Assembly: GCA_963978905.1 (NCBI GenBank)
Contig: OZ022256.1
Span: forward strand, 15,793,863 to 15,857,862
Length of the DNA: 64,000 nucleotides
Direction: 5' to 3'
From: Trichostrongylus colubriformis
Lineage: Eukaryota; Nematoda; Chromadorea; Rhabditida; Trichostrongylidae
Of the stretch, positions 45,901 through 57,237 are shown one piece after another. The notes under the pieces are model-generated. The model was given only the letters and a program-made list of their open reading frames with translations. It did no database searches and had not been told where the DNA came from. A program made the translations under genes and the position numbers. Position 1 is the stretch's first letter. Every line of letters starts with the position of its first letter.

Positions 45901-48900
45901 AGTCATTAGAGGCCATGGCCTCTCATATGCACTAGGAGAACTTATTTAGTCGATTTTTAAATACAAAGGGTGTGTGAAGTGGTGCTGCAGTGACGAGAAA
46001 GCCGACCGGCGAAAACGCTTTCCCATTGAGTTTTGTAGCGGTGTTTTCTCGCTCGCTATATAAGTCCAAATCAAGCTCCGTTCTTTGCTCCCATCTTTCC
46101 CCGCTGCTACCCTGCCTGGCCCAGCTCGAAGGCGATTCTATCGTTGCACGGCTCCCAGCTTTGAGGCTTGTCATGGTAGTGTCCACCGTAAGGCCATGCT
46201 AATGGTTATGATGCGTCTTCGAAGCGAGTTGCGCAACATAGATTCTTAGACTTGCTTTATAGCTGCAACACTCCTCTCCTTTATACTCCAACTGCTACGC
46301 ATGGTGTCTTAGCCTATGGGTTTTCAGTTATGTGAGCCCATTATCTTCACATAAAAATGAGGTTACAGTATGCGTGTGGCGCGTGCTGGACGTCACGCAG
46401 CTGTCGGAACCGATGCTCGCGGCATGCGTGTCATTCGTGGTCCTGACTGGTCTTGGGACGATCAAGATGGTGGCGGCGAAGGCAAAATTGTTGGGTGTGT
46501 CGAGAATGGTAAGTTTCTATTGGTGTCTTTGAAGCTTCGACACGATTCAATCAATTTATCTAAGGCTGGGTTGATGTGATGTGGGACAACGGGTACACGA
46601 ACTCGTATCGTTTCGGAGCTGATGGACGCTTTGATATACAACGTGTGAGCGGCCGCACATCACTCACGACGTCAACGCCAGCAATTTCCGTACTGGAAGC
46701 TGTTCGAGCCAAAGGCCGCGGTCTTATGGGAAGGACTAGAGAAACGGGTGTGCGAGACGGTGGTTCGTCACCATTCGCCTCATTCACAGGATTCACTCCA
46801 TTTGCCACTAAACAGCGCAGATCTGGCGGTAGGTTTGAGTTGCTAACTCTACTGATCCTCACATGGCGTTTAGAGTACGTAATGGATCTCGATTTGCAGT
46901 GTCAACGCCTTTGTCGAGGTTCGCCAAAGTACCGTCAACGTCATCGTCAAGTGCAGCTGCAACCAGTTCATCTAATATTGGTAAGTGTGATAATGTTTCT
47001 GAACTTTAAACCTTGGCTTGCAAAGCATCGGCCATTTGACCTTTTAAGGCAAGAAATCCATGTCAACCACAAACCTTGTAGAAGATCGCGCAAAAGCGGG
47101 ACCGAGCGTTGCGTCGACGGGCCAAGCTGCGTCTGCCGAGTCGTTGCAGCACCAGACTCAGTCGTTGGAAAATCTTCTCGCCAGGTTGGCTTTACTGAAT
47201 TATCCATCCGGTTAGAAGTATTTCAAAACTGTTTATAAATTCACTCTCATGTTTATAGAGCTAATCCTCACAAATTTGGCCGGATAGCTGAAACTATGGA
47301 GAGTGGTGCTGAAACTCCAGAACCAGGACATCAAACACCAGTTGCTGCTGAGAATGAAGAAAGTGACTCCGCCGCGAGGTATTGCTGGTTTGAGACTCCT
47401 CGTGCAAATACTGTGATCGCTAAAAGAACACATTTAAGTGCTGCTGGATCTCATGCTGCTCTTTCGGTGTGCTCATCGCAGTCTTCCGTGGTTGATGCTA
47501 CTCCTCGTGACGGCGCTACCCCGTCTGCTCCTCAAGTGGATTCGTCAAAAATGAGCAGGTGAGTATTGTGCGAAGTGTCTGCTTTGTTGTGGCTACTACC
47601 ACGGTCAAGCATCATGTACAGAAAGTCGGCTGCCTCTGTGATTCCCTTCCGAAAGACTTGGCGATATCTCTTAAAAGAGATTCCACAGTGCAAGCTTCTC
47701 TTTCTCCACTAGAGATGCCATAAATTGTAGGACTAAGAGAAAATCCTGTTGTAAATGAAAGTGTTAAAGGGAGCAGCGAGAACCATTCATCATGGCTGTG
47801 AAGGTACAGTCGGGAAGTGTATCTTCACAGCCAACTGTATCGTGAAATTCATTACTCCCAACTCCTTGCTCAAGCTGACAAGCTTTTCCATTCGAAGAGG
47901 GGGGGATCTAGAAAGCCGACTGTTCACTCCCAAAGTTTATGCTAACAATATTGTTTTTTTTTGCTTGTTATTTTAAATTTTAACTTTTTCTGATAATATT
48001 TTTGCGCGATGTTTCCAGTTTATTCCTTTCAGTTTATCTGTCTCTGCCCCTGATCTCGCTGCAGCTCGTCAACGACAGCAATCGAGTGACACATTCGAAA
48101 TGGACAAAACAGTCGAAGAAGATGAAGAGCAAGAAGGAGAAGATGAAGAGGAAGAAGAGAGGTAGTTTCTGGTGTTGTTTCTCAGTTGTAGCAGTTATAC
48201 AGTGTCCATATTCAGTAATGAGAAAGTCAATTTTGCTGATATGATGGCCGATGCACTTCAAACGTCTTCCGAACGAAGTTTATTTGAGAAACTTCGTGAG
48301 GTGTTTGGCACTGGTGCGTTAATGAAGAGAATTGGTCCACAGAATACTGCGAATCCCGTGAGTTTTTAGAAGATTCATTGGAGCATCTCATCACGTCGTC
48401 ATCGAATACTGAGCCTGGAGAGGTAACTGCTCCATCTACCTCCTCTTCTGCATCGCAAAAGAACATCAAGAAAGACAAAGTTACCCTTAAGCAGAAGCTG
48501 GGTAACTACGCTGATGTTCTGAAAGGAATAATGCAGACGGCAAGTCGTGAATGGATAAGCGACTAACACCAATTGCGTAATGCTTCCTTTTTTTCAGATG
48601 ATGGACCCGAGTGGTAACTCGCTAGAAGTTGAAGAATTACTTGATGAGGTAAATAGACTATGTTCTAGAAAATGTGGTCTGCCTCCTTACGTTAAACTGT
48701 TGTGGAGTGATTTTTTCATATTTTGGTTGATCGCTTTTTGAAGAAGACTTTTCAAGCTAACTAAGCCAGACCAGGCAGTTACTAGGATTTGAGCGGTCAG
48801 CCCATTAAATAACAGGGCTAGACTAGATGATGAGCGATCATTCTTCATTACTAGTAAATATTAGGTGCTAAACTTGATTTTGGCTTTTTTTGCAAACAAA

Positions 48901-51900
48901 GCACATTTATTTTTAAAAAAATCGGTGCAGATAATTACGATCAAAATATTTTCTATTGCTAACTATAACCTTTTCCCGTGTTCCTGGCAAGTTAGCTTTC
49001 GATAAAAAAGTGGCGGATTGGAAGTGACCATTGTGTCACCCATTTTCGTCCTCTTTAATGTTGCGGAACCGTGTGCTGGCTAGGCTATGCTGCATAGATT
49101 TGAAGAGGTGGTAGTCGGAAGGGGTCATGTCTGGAGGGTAGGCTGGGTGTGAGAGGATTTCCATTTCAGCTTCTAGAGTGTTTCCTAAATAATTTCGCTG
49201 CGTGAGGCCACGCATTGTTATGCAGGAGTAACTTTGCGCACCACTTCTGGCCTTTTTCGAAGCAGTTCTTCGTTGAATGGTCAGCGGCTCTTTGTAGATG
49301 CAGTGGCATCTCATACAGATGTGGAAGTTCGCAGTGTTTAGTACTCCCCGTTGATCCCATCAAATACAGAACAGTATTTCCCAACCATGAACATCTCGCT
49401 GTGGCTGTGATGTTGTCGCCTGTCCTGGGTGTAGCCATGCCTTACTTTACTTCCACTTGTTGTGCTGTCTCCCGGAGTACAATAAAGCGGTCACCGACAC
49501 TGGAGTGAGCAGATACAACACCTTTCCTTGCAACTCTTGCGAGTAAGGAAACCATGATGTGCAACTGATTCAAAATGGCGCTTGCCGACAGGTCGTACGG
49601 CAGCCATTTTCCTTCCTTCCCTAAATCCTTCCCATGGCGTGTAAACATCTAAGAACGGTCATTCCAGTAACCTCCAGCTCACGTGCAAGTTCCTAGTGCG
49701 TTTGAGCTGTGTTCACATCAATTAAGGCTTCCAATTCTTCATCCAGAATTTTTTTTTCGGCTGACCAAGACACCCATTGTCACTGTCGTCGAAATCACTA
49801 TCTTTGAACGGTTGAAACCGAGAACGGCAGATCCTACACGTTGGGGCTTAGTCACAAGCCTCTAGAAAAGCTTGGTTAGCTATAGCAGCTGATTTCTTCA
49901 AATCAAACAGAAGGAGAAGAGAAATGTTTGGAAATGCAACTTCGATCCCTCCATTTTAGCGGCCAAGAAACAGTGACTAGATCACGAACAGTTGCGGTAA
50001 ATTTATGATATCTTGTAGAGAAATGTCAAAACTATCACTGTGATAATTTTCATCAAGAGTTGTATTTATTAAACTATGCCTACACCCCATGTGCGCTCTG
50101 GCCGGAATTGAGTTTAGCACCTAATAATAATCACTTCTCGCTTTCGGGGAGTGCGAGAGGGCACTCGAACTGGGTTTGCGCACGCGAGGCGCTGACAGCC
50201 ACACTTTTTTCGCATACAATTCGCAATGGGATGTATGTCGTTTGGCGCGGCCCTTGCAGCTGATTTGCCAATGGGGCGCATGGGCCGTCTGGACTCTCCC
50301 AAATTTACCTAAACCTTTAGGGGAGGAGCTTTGGCAGTGCCCCATTGGCAAATTAGCTCCAAGGGGCCGCGCCAAACGACCCTCTCCCTTCGCAATGGGA
50401 CCGCAAAGCACTTGTCGCGCTTGGTGACCCAACTCGGTGTCTTGTCGCAACCCTTGGTTTGTTCCGGACTTGAATAAAGCAAATAGCGCTCACTTAGATT
50501 CGTGTACATGGATCTTTGAGTATGTGATTCAATTTGCTAAAGTCCGGTTAGTGGTTGCTAGTCGTAAAACTTTGCAAACATTCGCTTTGCGTAATTTCTG
50601 ATGACGCTATTTCGAGGTGATCTGTGGAATTATGAAACTAATCGCGGAAGGTACGGCGCGACTATCTGATTGTAGCAAAATGTTGAGTAGGACAGAGTAA
50701 TTAGGTCATTGAGCTTGTTCGAGGCTGCATCGATGCGACTCTATTGTTTGGTTTTCGGACTTATCTGGTTACATGGACCAGACCGATGTTTTTATTCATT
50801 TTATAGACGTTGCATATTGCTAAAGCCCTATACAAAAACGTACGTTTTTCTCTTTATGTTTCATGTATTCACATAAATTTGTAAAGGATGACTATTATGA
50901 CGACGAGGAAGGTAATGAAGAGGACATTGAGGATGACTTGAATGCGCTCGGAGTTCCCGTTGACTCACTAGCTACAGTGCTCACGGGTCGAGGAGGTGAA
51001 GGATTCAAATTGAACTGGAAACAGGTGAGTTTTCAGTCGTATGAGTTAAATTTAAAAATGGCTGGATACTACACTTCCTTATGCTTTTCATCTAACAGTT
51101 CTCTCAGCTGATGAGTGGTGGCTTGGAATCGAGAAATCGCGATCAGCGTGGAGGTAATAAGAATAATTTCCGTTCGTGGGATGACGAATTAGTGCTGAAG
51201 TGTTCATTCCAGGTGGGCTCTTATTATCTCCTTCATTAGGTCAGAGTTGAAGAATTTAAAAGGTTGAGGCTCTAATACCTGCCTTCGATCCGAGACCTGG
51301 TCGCACGAATGTAAACCAAACTCAAGATGTGGAACTCCCAGCTGTGGTCCCTGATCCTGCTCAAACGAAACCAGTGACGGTATGTTTGTTCATTTTTTTT
51401 ATTATTCATTTTCTTCCTCCTTGAACCTTCTGTTCAGCATCCCGAGGAGACCTCTTTGCGACTGTTTCTTCGCGGTCCAAACATGAGCGGAATCGAGAAT
51501 GTGACCATTGAAATGGATGCAGACGATAACAGCCTCTTCTATTATGTCCAGGCGCTAGTTGGTGCCATTGATTGGGGAGCGGTAAGCTGGCGAGGTGTTT
51601 TTGTGTGTCAAGAATAAGTTGGAACTAGTCTTTTCAGAAATGTGAGCGTAGTCGTCGTGTATGGGAACCTACATACACGTTGGTATACGAAGATGCGTCT
51701 TCGCCTTATGTAACTAAATTTTCCCATGTAACCTCGGACGACAGCAAAGTTCCACCAGCGGTGAATGAGGTATTTTGTTTTCTTTTACTATTTAGGTTTT
51801 GTGTTGCTCATATCGTGATTTTTCCAGTGCCTCGAAGTAATTGGGCTTCTGTCTCGTATTGGAGAGCGTTTCCCTGATGCACAGATTAGTCCACAAGTGT

Positions 51901-54900
51901 TTATCAGCGATAAGTTGACACTGAAACTTACTCAGGTACTTTCCGTTTATTTTCTTTTAATTTTCTTATTCGAATGGGAGAAACTGCTTGTTATTCGCGG
52001 TATAGCGCGTAGGTATGCCCTTTTAGAATATGCCATTGTTCTTTTTTGTATTCACATTCGCAGTGTTGAATGAATCCATGTTGTACGATGACTTGCACAG
52101 GCCAAGGTCAGGTAGGTTGTAAAGGACATTTTGCGATGATCTTGAATGGTCAATCGCATGCAGTGAGGAAGATGAATGGTTAGTCGGAGGAAGAAAAACG
52201 CTGAACACACTCGGATTCGGGCTCTCCTCACTGTCTCTAGTATCCGCTGTTGTACGAGGTCGTGGAGGGCAGGGCGAGAATCCCGGACAGAAGAGATAAG
52301 AAAAGGAAAAGCAGAGGCAGACGGTCGGTAAAGAGGTCCTAGGGAGGAGATAGTGTCGAAAAATCGTGCTTGAGCCCGGGTGTGGCCTCGCTTGTTACAG
52401 AGCGACCTAATAACCTTCATAGTGGAATACTACTCTACCCATCACAACGTGTGCCTGCAGTTCTCTTGGGTTGGATAACAGGCTACAAGTTTTTTACCGT
52501 GGTATTCTTTACTCAAAAGTTTCCTTCCGTGCTCGTTACATGTGAAGTAAATTTGAGCTAGTAGAGTCGGCTAACTTATGGGGATGGAACCAGTTTATTG
52601 GTCCCATTGTCCCCATTTCCATTTTGTTTCTATGGTGGTTTTTTTGACTTTTACTGAAAGTATTGATTTAGTTCATGAGTGATGTCATTTTTTCCAAGCG
52701 AACCTTTCGCTATAAAGTCACAAGTTTGTGCAGCATGTTATATACCATTTGAAAGAGATTTAGCTCTCAAAGAGATAGGAACTATTCAATTTTCGAGTGT
52801 ACTAGAAATTGCCGATTTTCAAGCTGGTGAAGTGGTACGTCTTGCCAAAAATTAACCAGAACGGCAATTATTTTAGAAGAACTATTATATTCTGCTACTT
52901 AAGATCAGTCTCGTACTTAGCCCCGACCTTTTCTATAAACTCCACCAATTGTTTGATTGAGAATCCACGCCTTTTTTAAATTGCTTTTCCTGAAGGCACT
53001 TATGTTTATTTAAAATAAGAACTCTACCTCTAAATGCCTAAATGCTTGTTTAATATTGCCTTGTATTCCATTCGGGAAGATTTTCCATGCTCTGTCAAGG
53101 TGGTTTGATTACTGCGATTCAGACCAAACGAGTTTTTAAACCATGTAATAGAGGTCCATACGCGTTATTCCATTATTTTTTCAGCAGAAAGGTAAGGGAT
53201 TCGGTCAATGATGTGTCTTTATGCTTACTTTTTACAATTTTTTTTACAGATCCCAGCTCCTTCAGCGTACTGGTTGAGAAAGTTTTCTTGACTTGATTCG
53301 AAGAAATTGTCAAAAATCAATGAATTGTGGCGAAAAAGCCAAATTTGGAGAAAGAATTACAATGCTTCTCGATCAACATTATCGGAAGTTGTAAAAGTTG
53401 TCGGAGGAGAAGACTGAGTGCGAGACACATGATAGTTGATTTCCCAAAAGGGAAATAAAGTGTTTTAACTAGTCATTACTTGTCGACTGGATCTACCACT
53501 CCACCAGCTCGAAAATCGACCACATTCTGGGCCACTCAAAAATTCTAGATACCTTTTTTTAGAGCAGTTAAATATATTGTGGTTGATACATAACGTGTTG
53601 CACAAATTTGTGACATCTCCCGAAGGAAAATTTCTCTTGATAAAAGTGACATTATTCATGGGATGATACGATATATGTCTTCTGAGTCTTCTCTTTCAGG
53701 AACTGTCAGATGCGTTGGTAGTGGCAGCAAGAGCGATGCCCGACTGGTGTTCTCGCCTTATTTACGGCTATCCTTGTCTGTTCTCTGCGGAGACGAAGTC
53801 AGCTCAACTTTCTTCGACGCACTCATGCGATAATGTCTCTGCCTATATCAAAAAAGTTTTTTTAGGAATATGTACATGCAGGCGACCGCATTTGGAGTAT
53901 CTCGCACGATAGTGTGGCTCCAGTCTCGTCGTGATGCTGCGCTAGATCGGGCGCGAGGTGCTGCCCAAGGCTCCACCAGTAGTGCCACCAGACCTCATGA
54001 TCGTTATCAGGAATACCGCGTTGGACGACTGAAGCATGAACGTATTAAGGTTTGTTAATTTACGATCTGCCCTTCTTTTTCCTTTCCCTTTCTCTTCCTT
54101 TACCTGTGGATCGACTGCCATAGAAAAGCTTACGCTGATTTTTCAAGGTTACTCGTTCGGAGGAGCACCTTCTGGAGCAAGCCATACGTGTAATGAAATT
54201 CCACGCTGATCGCAAAGCCGTACTTGAGATAGAATACGTTGGCGAAGAGGGTACCGGCCTAGGTCCTACACTGGAATTCTATGCATTGGTTAGTTCTGAT
54301 AAATAAATAAGTGAAAGTGCACTGGCTCTAATTGTCTTATGCTAGGTTGCTGCTGAGCTACAAAGGAAAGCCTTAGCCATTTGGCTGTGTGATGACATGG
54401 ATGAGCACCAGTTGAAGATGGAGGAACGAGAGCTTGATCTTGGTGAAGGAAAGAAACCACCAGGGTCAGTGTTTGATACAGTTATCTTTTGCTCGGTGAA
54501 ATTTGTGAGTGATTGATGATGGTTTTAGTTTTTACGTGCGTCGTGCGGGAGGGTTATTCCCTGCTCCTCTTCCACCGCACACAGACGAAGTTCGTCGTGC
54601 ATCTGAGATGTTCCGAGTTCTTGGAATCTTCCTCGCTAAGGTTTGAGTTAAGGTCATCCTATTTGCACCTGTATCATTGAATTTTGTTTTCAGGTGCTAC
54701 AAGATGGAAGACTTGTTGATTTGCCATTGGCTCGTCCATTTTTGAAGCTTATTGTATCACCGCATCTTAGCGAAGCTGAAGAGCCATCACTGGATCGAGT
54801 GCTTTCTTTGGATGACTTTGAGGAGGTTCACCCTGTCAAAGGTTGGCTTTTACAAGCTTTTATGACGTTCACATTGTTTGAACATACTTTATCGGTGTTG

Positions 54901-57237
54901 GAACTGTATCGGCAGCGCAATGTGTGGGGCGGGACAATCTTCAAAAAAATTGCCTAGGCCTCACGAATATCGGATGCTGTGTTAGATGAAGCCTCGTAGT
55001 TCCGATTTCTTGAAGACACCGTTAGGTATAATTTTGGCAGGTTGTGGAATAGTTGTGGGTCATGAGGATCGAGGTGATCAGTAGAGTAAAGTAGGGAAAT
55101 AATGGAGTGAAACGGCAAAAAAGCAGAGAGATGGTAAGCCGAAGACCCCGTTCTCAGTCCTTCCCTTTCGCACCCCTCGGCATCATTAGCAGGTGGGATA
55201 GATGCAGACGAGCGAGGGGTAATGTTTTCCTGCCCACGCAGCTATTCCTCCAGCGGTTGCGTGCCTGACGGCGTAGTGAGATCGCGATGAGGATCCCAAG
55301 GGGGGTTTTTCAATGGGATTTACGCTACTGATCACTTCCTTTGAACTGAATAGTCGAAGGCACGGTTGGGGTTATTTTTTGTGGGTTGTTTGGATCCTAT
55401 AGGAGCGGGTGTCGGATTTGCTGATTGGCTGGGCAACGAGTACGGCTGGCGTGGCCACAATTTTGGTTTCGTCATTAGGTTGAGCGCGAGGGCCTAGGAC
55501 CTGCCATTTTTCAAGTTTACTATTCGCTTTTACTATCTTGTTGTAATTATTCGATTGCATTATTCGTGTTTTTATTTTGCTGTATTTGCCAAGTTTATTT
55601 GTTTATAGGAGGATTCCTGAAAGAGCTGCGTGCGTTGGCGCAAAGGAAACGAGCGATTGAAAATGAACCGATGTTGGACAGAGAAGCAAAGAGACGAAAG
55701 ATCGACGAATTGAAATTATGCATTCATGGCACACGCTGTCGTGTGGAGGACCTCGCTCTCAATTTCACGTATGCTACTACATCGATTTCATTTTACTTTT
55801 CGCCTATTCACCATATTTAATTTCCCATTTGAACTGTGCTTGTATGTGGTTTGTATAGGGTCAATCCTCCATCGTCGGTGTTTGACTATGAAGAAATGGA
55901 ATTAGTCGAAGGTGGTGCAGACATGGATGTTACTATGGATAATGTTGAGCTTTATGTGCAGAAATGTGCAGATTTCTATTTGAATACGGGCATAATCAAT
56001 CAGGTATGGTATTGCCGGCGGGTACCTTCGAAATCAAACGTTTCGTTTCAATTCGATACTTAAGATGCGTGCATTCCGTGATGGCTTTGATCGCGTTTTT
56101 GGTCTTCGCGCACTCCGCTCATACAGCCCTGAAGAGGTTCAGGTAAGTATAGCGCTGTCCTCAATGTTCAATACACAGGTGACGTGTGGGAAAAATGGGA
56201 CTTTTATACCAGCTACTATAACAGTGGTGAAGTTTCATAGTTTTCTTCCGGTTTCTGAAGTGATTCGGTAGAAAAAAAGGTACATTAGCCAAAATTGGGA
56301 TTAACGTTGTATCGCTGTAATAAGGACTTCAATGTATTTCGTCGGTAACCTTTTCAGCGGCTGCTTTCTGGCGAACAGTGTCCCGAATGGACTCGTGAAG
56401 ACGTACTGAACTACACAGAGCCGAAATTGGGCTACACGAAAGATTCTCCGGGCTTTTTACGATTTGTCGACGTTATGGTAGAACTCAATCCACAAGAGCG
56501 GAAGAATTTCCTTCAGTTCGCTACGGGTTGCTCAAGTTTGCCACCCGGTATGTTTGTTGCTTTCTTCCGACTTTTTGATCAAGTTCTATATCTCGCTATT
56601 GTAGGTGGGCTCGCTAATCTTCATCCTCGTTTGACGGTTGTTCGTAAAGTTGAAAGCGGTGATGGCAGCTATCCTTCTGTGAGTTTGGTCATAAATCGCA
56701 AATTTTAGTGAAGGTGATAGGTGAGAAAAACTCGAGGTTTGGTTATAAATGCTATCAGAAATTTGGATGGGATAACCGGGGAAAGGCTATGCACACACGG
56801 AAATGTTTGGAGCAATTGCGAGGGTTTCAGCTCCTTAACAGTAATCTGAACTGAGCGGCGAATCCCCGTACCTGAATTTTCTAGAGCGGCACTTCGCGTG
56901 ATGTGCATGACCACAACACATGGCAGATCCATGTGTTTCCGACCGGTACTCACTGAAGTAGCCCTGGGGAAAAAGTGTGCTTGGTAGAGGTCAATGGGAA
57001 GCAGAGGGGTATCTCCCGCACTTGAGATTTCAGTTCGTTTTTATTCAGTGGTGTTTCGAGCACTTGTACTTCTCCTATTTGAAAGTGAACCAAATTATTC
57101 CTCCTACTGCCTTCAAGCTATTTTTTTAGGTGAACACCTGCGTGCACTACCTCAAACTACCCGAGTATTCGTCGGCTGATATATTACGGGAACGTCTGCT
57201 GACGGCAGTCAACGAAAAAGGATTCCATCTCAATTAA
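36913..57237 (+). CDS. hecd-1: HECTD1-type HECT E3 ubiquitin-protein ligase, complete, 60 exons
   Basis: Exons: 36913-36984, 37673-37816, 38286-38427, 38496-38617, 39146-39268, 39321-39544, 39598-39922, 40037-40132, 40188-40256, 40321-40471, 40772-40902, 40984-41098, 41174-41301, 41399-41512, 41576-41637, 41696-41816, 41872-42001, 42321-42408, 42492-42696, 42770-42950, 43010-43179, 43264-43350, 43405-43563, 43617-43813, 43884-43967, 44066-44172, 44232-44308, 44385-44479, 45060-45168, 45222-45333, 45411-45574, 45633-45689, 45742-45836, 46369-46508, 46565-46832, 46874-46980, 47049-47184, 47259-47558, 48033-48161, 48216-48277, 48343-48539, 48598-48648, 50887-51024, 51099-51212, 51263-51379, 51438-51581, 51638-51769, 51828-51935, 53700-53797, 53866-54049, 54148-54288, 54346-54464, 54529-54640, 54694-54841, 55609-55768, 55859-56003, 56065-56142, 56358-56547, 56605-56678, 57130-57237. 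All join in phase: 7956 nt, 2651 residues (human about 2610). The start [14 protein letters not shown] matches the human N-terminus. Order: armadillo-like N-terminus (1-360), ankyrin repeats (360-485), Sad1/UNC-type discoidin-like domain (1183-1368), MIB/HERC2 domain (1420-1505), Ser-rich and acidic linkers, HECT domain (2228-2651) with catalytic Cys2620 in [13 protein letters not shown], 31 residues from the end as in human. It transfers ubiquitin from an E2 through this Cys to substrate lysines in the cytosol. The exon 40/41 junction is the least certain. Confidence 0.95.
37023..37101 (+). ncRNA. 79-nt intronic hairpin, miRNA-precursor-like (candidate)
   Basis: In intron 1 of the HECTD1 gene, the arm starting GTTGATCCTAGCCGTATGCT pairs over 25 positions with the arm ending GTATGGCTAAGATCAAC. 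There are 22 Watson-Crick pairs, two G-U pairs and one C-A mismatch, closing a 29-nt loop. The size and near-complete pairing resemble a pre-miRNA, but a tiny inverted-repeat transposon fragment is equally possible. I do not recognise a known miRNA seed. Confidence 0.3.
39870..40471 (+). other. hecd-1: Ankyrin-repeat region of HECTD1
   Basis: Exons 7 (end) to 10 encode about residues 360-485, with repeat cores [37 protein letters not shown] and [20 protein letters not shown]. They correspond to the human repeats almost residue for residue. Ankyrin repeats are protein-binding and probably recruit substrate or partners. Confidence 0.93.
44232..45540 (+). other. hecd-1: Sad1/UNC-type (discoidin-like) domain of HECTD1
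   Basis: Exons 27-31 encode about residues 1183-1365 with [63 protein letters not shown] and [11 protein letters not shown]. This beta-sandwich module is specific to HECTD1-type ligases and is placed between the helical N-terminal half and the MIB/HERC2 domain, as in vertebrates. Confidence 0.9.
46390..46640 (+). other. hecd-1: MIB/HERC2 domain of HECTD1
   Basis: Exons 34 and 35 give [26 protein letters not shown] and [20 protein letters not shown], the canonical RGxDWxWxDQDG and NxYRxG signatures of this domain, interrupted by a short intron (46509-46564). It probably binds substrates. Confidence 0.93.
48278..48539 (+). other. hecd-1: Alternative-splicing candidate in HECTD1 (exons 40 and 41)
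   Basis: Two open frames overlap. A short exon 40 (ending 48277) plus exon 41 (48343-48539) joins exon 42 in phase. A longer exon 40 (48216-48357, ending at a strong GTGAGT donor) also joins exon 42 in phase while excluding exon 41. The second form would shorten the protein to 2612 residues. The intron after exon 41 has a GC donor (48540, GCAAGT). Confidence 0.45.
49036..49650 (-). pseudogene. Decayed mariner transposase inside a HECTD1 intron
   Basis: The minus strand encodes, over two frames, [40 protein letters not shown] and [22 protein letters not shown], then [11 protein letters not shown]. This is the central and C-terminal catalytic part of a mariner (DD34D) transposase. The second catalytic Asp of the HDN motif reads Asn (HNN), and there is a frameshift between the blocks, so it is dead. 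It lies antisense to the host gene. Confidence 0.85.
50221..50400. mobile_element. Inverted-repeat element in HECTD1 intron, family I copy 1
   Basis: The arm TCGCAATGGGATGTATGTCGTTTGGCGCGGCCC-type (50221-50277) is inverted at 50338-50400 (GGGCCGCGCCAAACGACCCTC...CGCAATGGGA). The TGTCGTTTGGCGCG word recurs at 62992, where a second element begins. Confidence 0.7.
51936..53699. other. Second-largest HECTD1 intron
   Basis: 1764 nt between exons 48 and 49. I see no coding segment. AT-rich sequence and a GC-richer middle (52180-52390) of unknown origin. Confidence 0.55.
54148..57237 (+). other. hecd-1: HECT catalytic domain of HECTD1
   Basis: Exons 51-60 encode the N-lobe ([54 protein letters not shown]) and the C-lobe ([45 protein letters not shown]). 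The catalytic Cys codon is TGC at 57139-57141, and the protein ends FHLN. The insert between the N-lobe halves is shorter than in human. All residues expected for thioester formation around the Cys are present. Confidence 0.95.
55090..55260. repeat. Dispersed repeat, family F, in HECTD1 intron 54
   Basis: The sequence around TCAGTAGAGTAAAGTAGGGA and CAGTCCTTCCCTTTCGCACCCCTCGGCATCATTAG relates to 30480-30610 and, more distantly, to 14650-14770 and 26060-26210. It explains part of the 767-nt intron. Confidence 0.45.

Larger units (their letters stand above)
48649..50886. other. Largest HECTD1 intron, holding two mobile-element remnants
   Basis: This 2238-nt intron between exons 42 and 43 contains a minus-strand mariner remnant (49036-49650) and an inverted-repeat element (50221-50400). 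The rest shows no coding segment. Its size stands out against the 50-100-nt introns typical of this gene, so it appears to have grown by insertion. Confidence 0.8.

Noticed and set aside
46576..47238. Long plus-strand open frame of 220 codons
   Set aside because: Only its first part is coding (HECTD1 exon 35). From 46874 the conserved Ser-rich protein is in another frame, reached by splicing at 46832/46874; the rest is a chance frame.
48358..48369. A 12-base GT-AG interval (gtgagtttttag) as an intron
   Set aside because: Too short to be spliced, and the reading frame after it does not fit. The donor is instead considered for a junction to 48598.
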